A stretch of DNA of 27,217 bases from Candidatus Woesearchaeota archaeon (GTDB taxonomy: Archaea > Nanobdellota > Nanobdellia > Woesearchaeales > JABIAG01). The stretch is taken from the NCBI GenBank assembly GCA_019323235.1, contig JAHWHN010000078.1, positions 1 to 27,217 of the forward strand, in the 5' to 3' direction. Of this stretch, positions 1-7,240 are shown in pieces (position 1 is the first letter of the stretch; each line of letters opens with the position of its first letter). The notes beneath the pieces were generated by a model. That model ran no database searches and was not told the DNA's origin. It saw only the letters and a list, made by a program, of their open reading frames with translations. Made by a program: the position numbers and the translations under genes.

Positions 1-49
1 ATTATAATTATTATAATAATATTATAATGATTTTCTTATGTGTTCCTTG

Positions 50-68
50 CCTCTTTTACTGAAAGAGG
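50..68 (+). promoter_or_regulatory. Leader hairpin covering the ribosome binding site
   Basis: A perfect 7-bp inverted repeat, CCTCTTT (50-56) and AAAGAGG (62-68) with loop TACTG, lies directly before the ATG at 73. The right arm contains GAGG (65-68), the likely Shine-Dalgarno sequence, four bases from the start codon. Folding would hide it. An AT-rich TATA-like stretch near 20-27 would place the transcript start near base 50, so the hairpin may be the 5' end of the mRNA. The hairpin is seen directly; its regulatory role is inference. Confidence 0.5.
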
Positions 69-72
69 TAAA

Positions 73-858
73 ATGAAAAACTATTATAATAAATTTGAGG
101 ACTTGGAACTAAAAATAAATAAGAATTTAGTCTTAATTATTGAAGATGAAGAATCCTATAGAAATAATTATTCTAACCTAGCTAAACAGGAAGGTTATAA
201 TGTAATAAGTTGTGATAACTCCAAAGAAGGAATTGAAAAAGCTTTAGAATTAAGACCTGGTATTGTAATTACCGATAAAGATCTTTCTGGTAAAAATGGA
301 AGTGAAGTAGCTGAAGAAATTAAGAAACATTATACTCCAAGAATAGCTGGTATTACGGGAGGTAATCCAGATGATTTTAACAATTATGTTGATATAAAAG
401 CTTCAAAAAATATTACAAATGAACAATATTTGAATATTTTAAAGAACTTATCTTATGATAACTCTGATGAAGATTTTGAAAATGTTACTAAATTAGTACC
501 TAGTATCAACAAATTAGCTGAAGAATATGAACAGAATTTGTTTGCATTAAAAATAATTTATGATGGTGCAAGATTTGCAGATACTGAAGAAAAGAAAAAG
601 AAGATTATGTCAAATTGTTCTCAAGATATCTTTAATGGCAAATATGAAGAAGTTCAAAATAATCTAAAATTTGCATTAGATGTTATTAATGATGATCAAA
701 AGATTTCTGCTCTTAAAGAATTTATTGAGTTTGAAGAACAAAATAACATTTTTGATAGATTGAACAATGGAGATTTGTCAGTGATTGATGAAAAAATCGA
801 AGAAGAATTTGTGAAATTTTTCAAGAATTATAGAAAAATATGTTTAGGATGGAATTAA
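73..858 (+). CDS. Response-regulator receiver-domain protein, first gene of the MoxR-VWA operon
   Basis: A 261-residue protein with an N-terminal CheY-like receiver domain and a helical C-terminal half. The acidic pocket is E24-D25-E26 after strand 1. The predicted phospho-acceptor is D68 in TDKDLSGKNG, which aligns with the classic D-x3-PGxxG segment although Ser replaces the usual Pro. The switch Thr is T95 and the conserved Lys probably K109. All catalytic receiver residues are therefore present. Residues from about 130 on are helix-rich and not recognised; no DNA-binding domain is evident and no histidine kinase is in the window. An ATG at 73 is preferred over one at 40 because it follows GAGG and because the resulting N-terminus (MKNYYNKFEDLEL) matches the first residues of five downstream proteins. 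It probably gives the operon a phosphorylation input, which is inference. Confidence 0.75.
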   Translation: MKNYYNKFEDLELKINKNLVLIIEDEESYRNNYSNLAKQEGYNVISCDNSKEGIEKALELRPGIVITDKDLSGKNGSEVAEEIKKHYTPRIAGITGGNPDDFNNYVDIKASKNITNEQYLNILKNLSYDNSDEDFENVTKLVPSINKLAEEYEQNLFALKIIYDGARFADTEEKKKKIMSNCSQDIFNGKYEEVQNNLKFALDVINDDQKISALKEFIEFEEQNNIFDRLNNGDLSVIDEKIEEEFVKFFKNYRKICLGWN

Positions 859-859
859 A

Positions 860-2188
860 ATGAAATCAAATGAAAAAATAAAACAAATGTATAACTTCAT
901 TTCAGAGAATTTATACTTATGTATGCCAGATATGAGAGTTCAAGGAGATAATTTTAACTCTACTTTAATATTTGAAATGCTTTCATGTTTAAATAATGGT
1001 AAACAATTATTGTTTGGTGAGTATGGTTTAGGTAAAACTACTTCAGCGGAATTAGTTTCATCTTTAATAGATTGTATCCCAAAAGAAGTTGTTATTTCTT
1101 CAGAGATTAGAGGACACCCTGAACAAACTGAAGAAAAAATGATTGGTAGACCAGACCTTGGGGAATTAAACAAAGGTAATGAATCAGTATTATGGAATTA
1201 TTTTGTAATGAGTAATACTAAAATTATTGATGAATTTAACAGATTACCACCTTCAAAACAAAACATTTTGATTGATGGTATTGATAGAGGTAACTGGCAA
1301 TACTTATCACAATTAATCCAGACTGGAGAATTCCCATTATTTGCAACTTGTAATTATGAAGATTCAGGTAATGGTGCTTTAATTGAACCAATCTTAGATA
1401 GATTTGATATTGCAACTGAATCCAAAAGACCAAATATTACTCAAATGTCAATTATCAAAGACATTCCAAGTAAAGTTAAGAATATGCTTAATGATAAAGA
1501 TATTGCAAATAAAATATTTGAGATTTACAATAATAAAAATTTAAGCTATAGAAGTAAATTAGAAGCTGTTCAAGAATTCAGAGGTCAATATCAATCAAGA
1601 ATTGAGAAAGAAACTGGTTTAGAATTATTAACTAGCAAAGAAATGAAATCAATACCAGAAGAAATTGAAGATGTTAAGTTTTCAATAGATGCTGAGTTGT
1701 ATTATTCATTCATCATATCAGAATTAGCAACATGTCAAGTAAAAGGTATGAAAAGGATGAATGAACCTTGTATAGAAGGTTGCCATTATTCAGACTTTGC
1801 ATGTAATAAAGTTCAAAATAACTTGTCTATGAGAAGTTGTAATGCTCTTACTAAATACTCTAAAGCATTAGCATGGCTTCAAGGTAATGATGAAGTTACT
1901 ATTGATGAACTTAATACTGTTTTACCTTATGTAATATGGCACAAAGCAAACTTGAAAGATGATTTTTTAGCTAATTATGTAAAATCAGAAAGAACTGATC
2001 CATTAAGATTGTATGCTGCTAAACAACTTTCAGAAGATATTAGAAAAAGGTTTACTGAACAAGTACCTATGATTAAAAATGCAATATGTACAATTAGAGA
2101 GAAAGGTATTGAAAAAGGTAGAGCATATATGGAAGACAAAGATCACCCAATATACAGAGAATTTGGTAAAGAAAGCTGGAATCAATAA
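860..2188 (+). CDS. MoxR-family AAA+ ATPase with a C-terminal cysteine cluster
   Basis: A 442-residue AAA+ ATPase. Walker A is GEYGLGKT (53-60), Walker B is KIIDEFNR (121-128), a sensor-1-like Asn lies in FATCNYED (N165) and EPILDRFD (176-183) carries the likely arginine finger region. The DEFNR form of Walker B and the spacing fit the MoxR/RavA group, whose members pair with VWA proteins as chaperone-like remodelers. The VWA partner lies two genes downstream. Unusual for the family, residues 292-327 carry five Cys (292, 304, 308, 315, 327) that could bind zinc or an Fe-S cluster. The stop codon of the previous gene is one base before this ATG (TAAAATG), suggesting coupled translation. The MoxR assignment is strong; the substrate is unknown. 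Confidence 0.85.
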   Translation: MKSNEKIKQMYNFISENLYLCMPDMRVQGDNFNSTLIFEMLSCLNNGKQLLFGEYGLGKTTSAELVSSLIDCIPKEVVISSEIRGHPEQTEEKMIGRPDLGELNKGNESVLWNYFVMSNTKIIDEFNRLPPSKQNILIDGIDRGNWQYLSQLIQTGEFPLFATCNYEDSGNGALIEPILDRFDIATESKRPNITQMSIIKDIPSKVKNMLNDKDIANKIFEIYNNKNLSYRSKLEAVQEFRGQYQSRIEKETGLELLTSKEMKSIPEEIEDVKFSIDAELYYSFIISELATCQVKGMKRMNEPCIEGCHYSDFACNKVQNNLSMRSCNALTKYSKALAWLQGNDEVTIDELNTVLPYVIWHKANLKDDFLANYVKSERTDPLRLYAAKQLSEDIRKRFTEQVPMIKNAICTIREKGIEKGRAYMEDKDHPIYREFGKESWNQ

Positions 2189-2197
2189 GAGGATAAA

Positions 2198-2863
2198 ATG
2201 ACTAAAAAATACTTTGACAAATTTACTGAGTTTAAGAAACCAATAGTTGTTGGTGTTTACGAAAAGTGTATGTTTTATACTCTTGATGATAAATTTGTTG
2301 AAGAAGCTAATAGAAAATTGGAAGAGGAAATTAGAAGTCCTTTTGTAACTTTAGATAGAGATGATGCTGGAAAATTAGTTGTTAATCCAAAAATAAATGA
2401 TTTAACATTAATTAGTTTTGATGATGTTTTAGAATATTATAAACCTCCAAAAGGCTATAAAGTTAATGACATTGATAGTGGGATTGATAATTATGATGTT
2501 GTATATAATATAATTAACAAAATGTTTTTGAATATAGAAAGAAAAATTGGCACTGAAATCATTTACAGTAGTAATTTTTTCTTTTTTTCAGGAATGTACG
2601 CCAGATCTAAAATATTCACAGGATGTGAGAATTTAGTTAGAAATTATGATATTGATCCTGAACAAATAACTATTTTTACATCCTCCGAAAATCAAGATGT
2701 AGCTAAAAAGTTTAAGACAAAATTTAATGTAATTAGAGGATGTAGAGCTAATTTATCAAAAGTTGTTAATGAATATTTACCAAGCAATATGTTCATGGAA
2801 GTTGAAGGTAATCATTATCTTTTTGATGATATTATTGGAAAACAAAAAAACATAATGGTTTAA
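2198..2863 (+). CDS. Orphan operon protein with the shared N-terminal motif
   Basis: A 221-residue protein I do not recognise. It starts MTKKYFDKFTEF, which matches the motif found at the start of five other proteins in this operon, followed by a predicted strand (PIVVGV, 15-20). Near residues 165-190 a hydrophobic strand ending FTSSE, then a helix and a second strand (FNVI), resembles the last strands of an alpha/beta domain such as a receiver. No catalytic motif is evident. A GAGG sequence lies 5 nt before the ATG, and the gene is 9 nt after the MoxR stop. Its place between the ATPase and the VWA peptidase suggests an adaptor or structural subunit, which is inference. Confidence 0.6.
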   Translation: MTKKYFDKFTEFKKPIVVGVYEKCMFYTLDDKFVEEANRKLEEEIRSPFVTLDRDDAGKLVVNPKINDLTLISFDDVLEYYKPPKGYKVNDIDSGIDNYDVVYNIINKMFLNIERKIGTEIIYSSNFFFFSGMYARSKIFTGCENLVRNYDIDPEQITIFTSSENQDVAKKFKTKFNVIRGCRANLSKVVNEYLPSNMFMEVEGNHYLFDDIIGKQKNIMV

Positions 2864-2867
2864 AATG

Positions 2868-2895
2868 GAACTCAAAAAATGAAATGTTTGAGCTC
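2868..2895 (+). other. Intercistronic hairpin before the VWA peptidase gene
   Basis: CTCAAA (2871-2876) and TTTGAG (2887-2892) form a 6-bp stem with a 10-nt loop, extendable past one mismatch. It occupies the only sizeable gap (50 nt) in this operon. A separate GGAG (2901-2904) serves the ATG at 2914. It may be a processing or mRNA-stability element. Similar stems arise by chance in AT-rich DNA, so confidence is modest. Confidence 0.35.
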
Positions 2896-2913
2896 AGAAT
2901 GGAGTAAAACGTA

Positions 2914-4512
2914 ATGATGTTGTTAGAAGATCTATTAAAGGAATGCTGGAAAGAAATTAGAGAAGAATTTTACTATCCTAACATCCCTAATCCAGGATTA
3001 ATTGATGATAAGAGTACTGCTCATATTGATATGGTTAATCACGAGATTAAAATAAATAAGAATTTCGTTAGCTATTTGAAAGAGAAAGGTGTAGATGAAA
3101 AAACTAGTTTACGTGGATTGCTTGCTCATGAATTAAACCACTATCTGAAATGTCCTTTTGATTTAACTAGAAGTATGAAGATTTGGTTATATGCTAAACG
3201 TGTTGATGAAGATATTTGTAATGAGGTTAAAGCTCACTATGTAGATATTGTAGATAACTTAGACTTGATTCAAAATAATAAGAATAGAGATGTTGGTGAA
3301 TTATTAAAGACAAATGATTCAGATACAAAACTTTGGAAAGTAATTAAAGGATTTTACCAAGAAGTGGCTGGTTATGATATGAGTATAGATGTAAATAGTT
3401 ATGATGACATAACTAAAGAAGCTTTAGATAAAATGAAACAAATACCTTTCCTTAATCAAAGATATGAAAAGAATAATGTTACTAAATTTGCTGAGATTAT
3501 TAAGAGTATTATTGAAGAGGAAGATAAAGATAAACAAAATAGAAATGGACAAGGTAATAATCAAAACTCTGATGAAAGAAGCGATGAAAGTGTATATGAT
3601 AATATGCCATCCGTTCAAGGTAAAATAGAAAATGGTAATTATAAGAAAGAAGATGTAGAGAAAGCTATAAATGAAATTGTCCCTGAATTAAATGAAGGAG
3701 AATTAAAAGACTTTATTGAAGAAGTTTTGGGAAAATTAGCAGGTCATGCTCCTTATAAGAAAGAAATTAGAGAAAATTTGGATATATTGAAATTACAAAT
3801 TGAAGCTAATAAGTATCCAATTAAGATTAATAAGAGAGAATTAGCTAGTAATGGATCTTTAATTCCACACTCTCATAAAGAATATGAATTAAGTGATAGT
3901 CCACAAGACATTGATATTTTTAATTCAATGGGTAAACCTTTCATTCCAGGACTAGGTAAAACTTGGAAGAAAATAGAAGGTCAAACTTATTCAGAGAATA
4001 AAAGTACTCCAAATGCAGTAATTATGAAAGACATATCAGGTAGTATGGAAAGTTGTGAACCTTATGCTGAAATTGCTTGTATAGCGGCAGCTAATTCATT
4101 TTTAAATAATGATGCAGCAGTAGCAGTATACCTTTTCAATAATTATGTTTGTGATAAAGAATTAAATAAAGGCTATCAAAAGAATAAAAATAGTATAGAT
4201 AGAGGTCTATGTACTAAAAATAGTGGAGGTACTTCTATTGATAAAAATTCTTTAAGCAAATTAGAGAAAATGATTAATCAATCAGATAAAGAAGTAGATG
4301 TTGTTTTAGTTACAGATCTAGAAATTGATGGTAGAGATAAACTATTTGATTATTTATATAACAATAAAAAAAGAAATCATGTTACAATAATTTATACTGG
4401 CGAAGAAAAGATTAATGATTTAATTAGTAAGTATAATGATAGTAAATTTTCAATATACCATATTACAAAACCGGAAGATATTCCAAAAGTTGTAATCGGA
4501 GGAATGAAATGA
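2914..4512 (+). CDS. Zinc metallopeptidase-like and VWA domain fusion (COG3864/DUF2201-like)
   Basis: A 532-residue protein. The N-terminal part has HELNH (72-76), an HExxH zinc motif, followed about 27 residues later by NE-x3-H (103-108), a plausible third-ligand segment of gluzincin type. A low-complexity Asn/Asp/Glu-rich linker spans about 200-235. The C-terminal part (about 365-532) is a von Willebrand A domain with a complete-looking MIDAS: DISGS (373-377), Thr in SGGTS (440) and VTDLEID (D468). This matches the architecture of predicted metal-dependent peptidases with VWA-like domains that neighbour MoxR ATPases. GGAG at 2901-2904 sets the start at 2914 (a second ATG follows at once). 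The last codons overlap the next gene by ATGA. The likely role is the VWA partner of the MoxR ATPase; active proteolysis is predicted, not shown. Confidence 0.8.
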   Translation: MMLLEDLLKECWKEIREEFYYPNIPNPGLIDDKSTAHIDMVNHEIKINKNFVSYLKEKGVDEKTSLRGLLAHELNHYLKCPFDLTRSMKIWLYAKRVDEDICNEVKAHYVDIVDNLDLIQNNKNRDVGELLKTNDSDTKLWKVIKGFYQEVAGYDMSIDVNSYDDITKEALDKMKQIPFLNQRYEKNNVTKFAEIIKSIIEEEDKDKQNRNGQGNNQNSDERSDESVYDNMPSVQGKIENGNYKKEDVEKAINEIVPELNEGELKDFIEEVLGKLAGHAPYKKEIRENLDILKLQIEANKYPIKINKRELASNGSLIPHSHKEYELSDSPQDIDIFNSMGKPFIPGLGKTWKKIEGQTYSENKSTPNAVIMKDISGSMESCEPYAEIACIAAANSFLNNDAAVAVYLFNNYVCDKELNKGYQKNKNSIDRGLCTKNSGGTSIDKNSLSKLEKMINQSDKEVDVVLVTDLEIDGRDKLFDYLYNNKKRNHVTIIYTGEEKINDLISKYNDSKFSIYHITKPEDIPKVVIGGMK

Positions 4513-4973
4513 CTTACTTTGATAAATTTAAAGAAATGGATTATGTGAAAATCTCTGATTCCAGAGCATTGGAATTATTGTGGGCGACTCCTTCAGAAGA
4601 AAAAATGGGAGGTGCTAGAACATTAATTAGAGATGTGTATAAAAAAACTCTAAATAAATTTTTTAGCAATAAGATTAACCAAACATTTTGGCAAATGGGA
4701 ATTGAAAGTTTAAATAAAAAAGAATATGATTTAATACTTGTTGCTGAGAACTTATTCGTAAAGGATGAAATAGATAAGTACTGCTTTAAATTTAGATTCA
4801 ATGAAATAAGAAATTGGAATAAAGATGTAAGTAGTTTGTTTATTTATTCAAGTTCGGAATATGAAGAAAGGTTTTTTGATAACTATGGTAAAGATATATT
4901 TGATGATAGAATTTCAAGTTTAAGTTTATTTAATTTTATTTACAAAATATTAGACAAGGATGTAATTATTTAA
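4509..4973 (+). CDS. Pseudo-receiver-like paralog 1 of 4
   Basis: A 154-residue protein, the first of four tandem relatives. It has the shared N-terminal motif (MTYFDKFKEMDY), then strand LELLW (21-25), then YDLILVAENLF (73-83) and a late strand SLFIYSS. The order of these strands resembles a receiver fold. The position equivalent to the receiver's phospho-Asp appears to be E80. No enzymatic motif is visible. It overlaps the VWA gene by 4 nt (ATGA), so the two are probably translationally coupled. The relationship among the four is seen from shared blocks; the receiver-fold reading is inference. Confidence 0.65.
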   Translation: MTYFDKFKEMDYVKISDSRALELLWATPSEEKMGGARTLIRDVYKKTLNKFFSNKINQTFWQMGIESLNKKEYDLILVAENLFVKDEIDKYCFKFRFNEIRNWNKDVSSLFIYSSSEYEERFFDNYGKDIFDDRISSLSLFNFIYKILDKDVII

Positions 4974-4974
4974 A

Positions 4975-5439
4975 ATGAATTACTTTGATAGATTTAAAAA
5001 TTTGGAATATAGAGAAGAAAAAGGTTTAGATAAATTAGAAGTAATTTGGTTAACTGCACAAAATCATTTATTAAAAGAAATAAGTTTAGATTTTTTAAAA
5101 GATCATTATGAAGAACAATTTTATAAAATAGTTGAAGAAAGAGCTAACTTAGATTTTTCATCAGTATTTGATATTTATAGAACTGATAAGAAATATAATT
5201 TACTAATTTTGACTCAAGATTTATTTGGAAAAGATTTTGAATTGGTTCAAGATTTTAGATTAGATAATGCAATATCAAGAATTAAAGAAAATAATCAGAA
5301 TATAAAGTCTGTTTTATTTTATAATAATGATACTTGTAAAAAAAATAGATTTTTCAAAGACAATAAAGATGTTTTCAATGAAAGAAGACCTCTTGGAGAG
5401 TTAAATGATTATTTAGATAGTTTAAAGTGGTGGATTTAA
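4975..5439 (+). CDS. Pseudo-receiver-like paralog 2 of 4
   Basis: A 154-residue protein. It has the N-terminal block MNYFDRFKNLEY, strand LEVIW at exactly the same residues (21-25) as its upstream neighbour, then YNLLILTQDLF and SVLFYNN. Gln-Asp occupies the place where a receiver would have its phospho-Asp. The start ATG is one base after the previous stop (TAAAATG). The sequence is strongly diverged from the other copies outside the blocks, so this is not a recent duplication. Confidence 0.65.
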   Translation: MNYFDRFKNLEYREEKGLDKLEVIWLTAQNHLLKEISLDFLKDHYEEQFYKIVEERANLDFSSVFDIYRTDKKYNLLILTQDLFGKDFELVQDFRLDNAISRIKENNQNIKSVLFYNNDTCKKNRFFKDNKDVFNERRPLGELNDYLDSLKWWI

Positions 5440-5440
5440 A

Positions 5441-5908
5441 ATGAAGTATTTAGATAAGTTTGGAAGTTTGGATTTTTTGTTTAAGGCAGATGATAGACCA
5501 ATTGAGATTACTTGGTTGTATAATTCACAAAATAAACATGGAAATTTAAAAGGTGTTACTCACTCATATCAAATGGTTACTAATCTTTGTACTGGTTTTG
5601 ATATTAACATAAATTTGGTAGATATTTATGCCAAAGCTAGTCAATCAATTTGTGACTTAATAGCAATTCAGGAAATTGATTTAAAAAGAAATAGTTACTT
5701 TGATCAAGCTTTGTTTAAAAGATTAAAAATTTTTCAAGAAGAGAATCCTTTAGCTAAAACTGCATACTTCTATTTTTTTAATAATTTAGAAGAACCTATC
5801 GAAAATTTTGATAAAATAAGAATTGAAGTTCCAAAAATAGATTTTAAACTATCTCATAATAGAATTGTCGAGTTTTTTGAAGCTATTAAAGAATGTAATA
5901 TGTATTAA
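5441..5908 (+). CDS. Pseudo-receiver-like paralog 3 of 4
   Basis: A 155-residue protein starting MKYLDKFGSLDF, with strand IEITW (21-25), a CDLIAIQE segment and a late aromatic strand TAYFYFF. The C-terminal end (EAIKECNMY) closely matches the next gene (NAIQECNVY), so these two form the closest pair. The start again follows the preceding stop by one base in TAAAATG. No known catalytic residues are seen; the function is unknown. Confidence 0.65.
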   Translation: MKYLDKFGSLDFLFKADDRPIEITWLYNSQNKHGNLKGVTHSYQMVTNLCTGFDININLVDIYAKASQSICDLIAIQEIDLKRNSYFDQALFKRLKIFQEENPLAKTAYFYFFNNLEEPIENFDKIRIEVPKIDFKLSHNRIVEFFEAIKECNMY

Positions 5909-5909
5909 A

Positions 5910-6380
5910 ATGAAAAACTATCTTAATAAATTTGTGGAATTGGAATTACAAGATAAAACTGTTCATAGACCTTTAGAAATTCTATGGTTTTATGAGAATG
6001 AACAAGATTATTCTAATTATGAAACTATTATTGAAAAAATATGTAATTCTGGTTTAAAGAATCTAAGTGTTGATTTTTGCAAACTTGGTGGCGGAACAGT
6101 AAGAAAAAGAATTTGCGATTTGGTACTCATCACAGAAGAAACATTAAGATTCAAAGAAGATAAAAAATCATTAAGTGATTATTATATTAGATATATTATG
6201 CAAATTTCTAGTAATTTTGAATATTGTAAATCATTGTACTTATATAATAATAAAGATTTATTATTTAAGACACATTTAGATAGAGAAAATAATGAAGTAC
6301 AAACTAACTTTGATTATAGAATTAATATTAATCAAATTGATGACTTAATTAATGCAATTCAAGAATGTAATGTTTATTAA
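5910..6380 (+). CDS. Pseudo-receiver-like paralog 4 of 4
   Basis: A 156-residue protein. The ATG at 5910 is chosen over an in-frame upstream codon at 5865 because it lies in the recurring TAAAATG junction and gives MKNYLNKFVELEL, almost identical to the start of the receiver protein at 73. Strand LEILW is at 22-26. The segment CDLVLITEETL aligns well with IVITDKDL of the receiver protein, with Glu replacing the phospho-Asp. SLYLYNN follows. Its C-terminus resembles that of paralog 3. This is the last gene of the plus-strand operon. Confidence 0.65.
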   Translation: MKNYLNKFVELELQDKTVHRPLEILWFYENEQDYSNYETIIEKICNSGLKNLSVDFCKLGGGTVRKRICDLVLITEETLRFKEDKKSLSDYYIRYIMQISSNFEYCKSLYLYNNKDLLFKTHLDRENNEVQTNFDYRININQIDDLINAIQECNVY

Positions 6381-6392
6381 ATATTTAAAAGA

Positions 6393-6469
6393 ACAAATAA
6401 ATAAAATAAAAAAATATCAATCATTAAGTTATTGAAACTAATTGAATTGAATTACAATTTTTGTAATTC
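6393..6469 (-). terminator. Probable terminator of the helicase operon
   Basis: A 9-bp perfect stem, GAATTACAA (6449-6457) with TTGTAATTC (6461-6469) and a 3-nt loop, overlaps the stop codon of the 262-residue gene. On the minus strand it is followed by T-rich sequence around 6395-6417. The 71-nt convergent gap holds nothing else apparent. Confidence 0.5.
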
Positions 6470-7240
6470 GTAATCAGTTAAATTTCCTTTTGCACCAGAT
6501 AATCTGACTCTATCTCCGACATTTAATGAAACTTGATCTTTCCATTGAGTAAAGTCAGGTCTTGTGAATAAGATATATTTACCTCTTTCGCTATCAGGTA
6601 GATTATCAAATGCATCAGCACTAGTCACTCTTGATATGAAATTTATTCCTTCAGGTGTTCCTACTAAAAAATCTTGGTCATAATTTGGAAGCTTATCTCT
6701 CTCACTTTTTGGAAATGTAAACACTCCATAATTAACTAAAGATAAATTTGCATCTTTATCTAATGACCAATTATTTCCTATAACAGGTATAATTCCAAGT
6801 GCTGAACCAGTTTTATAATTACACTTAAGATTTTTTAAGTAAGAATCAGTTATTGGTACAATTCCAATCCCTAAATTTTTTATACTTTCAGGAGCATTAC
6901 TTAAATGATGGGCTACTTCGTTAAATTCTTTATTCATATATTTTAATGCTGTAAATCCATCAAACTGTCCTTCTAAAACTTGACCAAGTAAAGCATGATT
7001 ATATATTTCTTGACTTAATGGTGTTGGTGAATTTATTGGAAGTATTGCATCAACAGAGTTTTCTCTTTGAATTAAGATTGGGTTTAAATAAACTTGATCT
7101 TTTGCTAATCTCTGACCATTTTTTCTCATTTCATTAATTAAGTAAGAATTTTCCAAACTTGATATTAATTCTCTATCTTCCTTCAACTTAGAAACTACTA
7201 TGTTTCTTAAATTATTTCCAATTATTGTTGCTAAATTCAT
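6452..7240 (-). CDS. Orphan protein, third gene of the helicase-methyltransferase operon
   Basis: A 262-residue protein with no family I recognise and no membrane segments. The N-terminus is amphipathic and Lys/Glu-rich, the middle is predicted mixed alpha/beta, and the end (about 240-255, LNVGDRVRLSGAKG) resembles a small beta-barrel segment. The start ATG overlaps the stop of the helicase gene by 4 nt (ATGA), so it is very likely translated with it. The tight coupling suggests a functional partner of the helicase, an inference from position only. Confidence 0.6.
   Translation of the reverse strand: MNLATIIGNNLRNIVVSKLKEDRELISSLENSYLINEMRKNGQRLAKDQVYLNPILIQRENSVDAILPINSPTPLSQEIYNHALLGQVLEGQFDGFTALKYMNKEFNEVAHHLSNAPESIKNLGIGIVPITDSYLKNLKCNYKTGSALGIIPVIGNNWSLDKDANLSLVNYGVFTFPKSERDKLPNYDQDFLVGTPEGINFISRVTSADAFDNLPDSERGKYILFTRPDFTQWKDQVSLNVGDRVRLSGAKGNLTDYELQKL

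Noticed and set aside
40..72. A longer N-terminus for the receiver protein from an ATG at 40
   Set aside because: It would run through the leader hairpin and ribosome binding site and lacks the N-terminal motif position shared with the other proteins; the ATG at 73 fits better.
5865..5909. A longer N-terminus for the fourth paralog
   Set aside because: It lies inside the previous gene; the ATG at 5910 is in the repeated TAAAATG junction and gives the shared motif.
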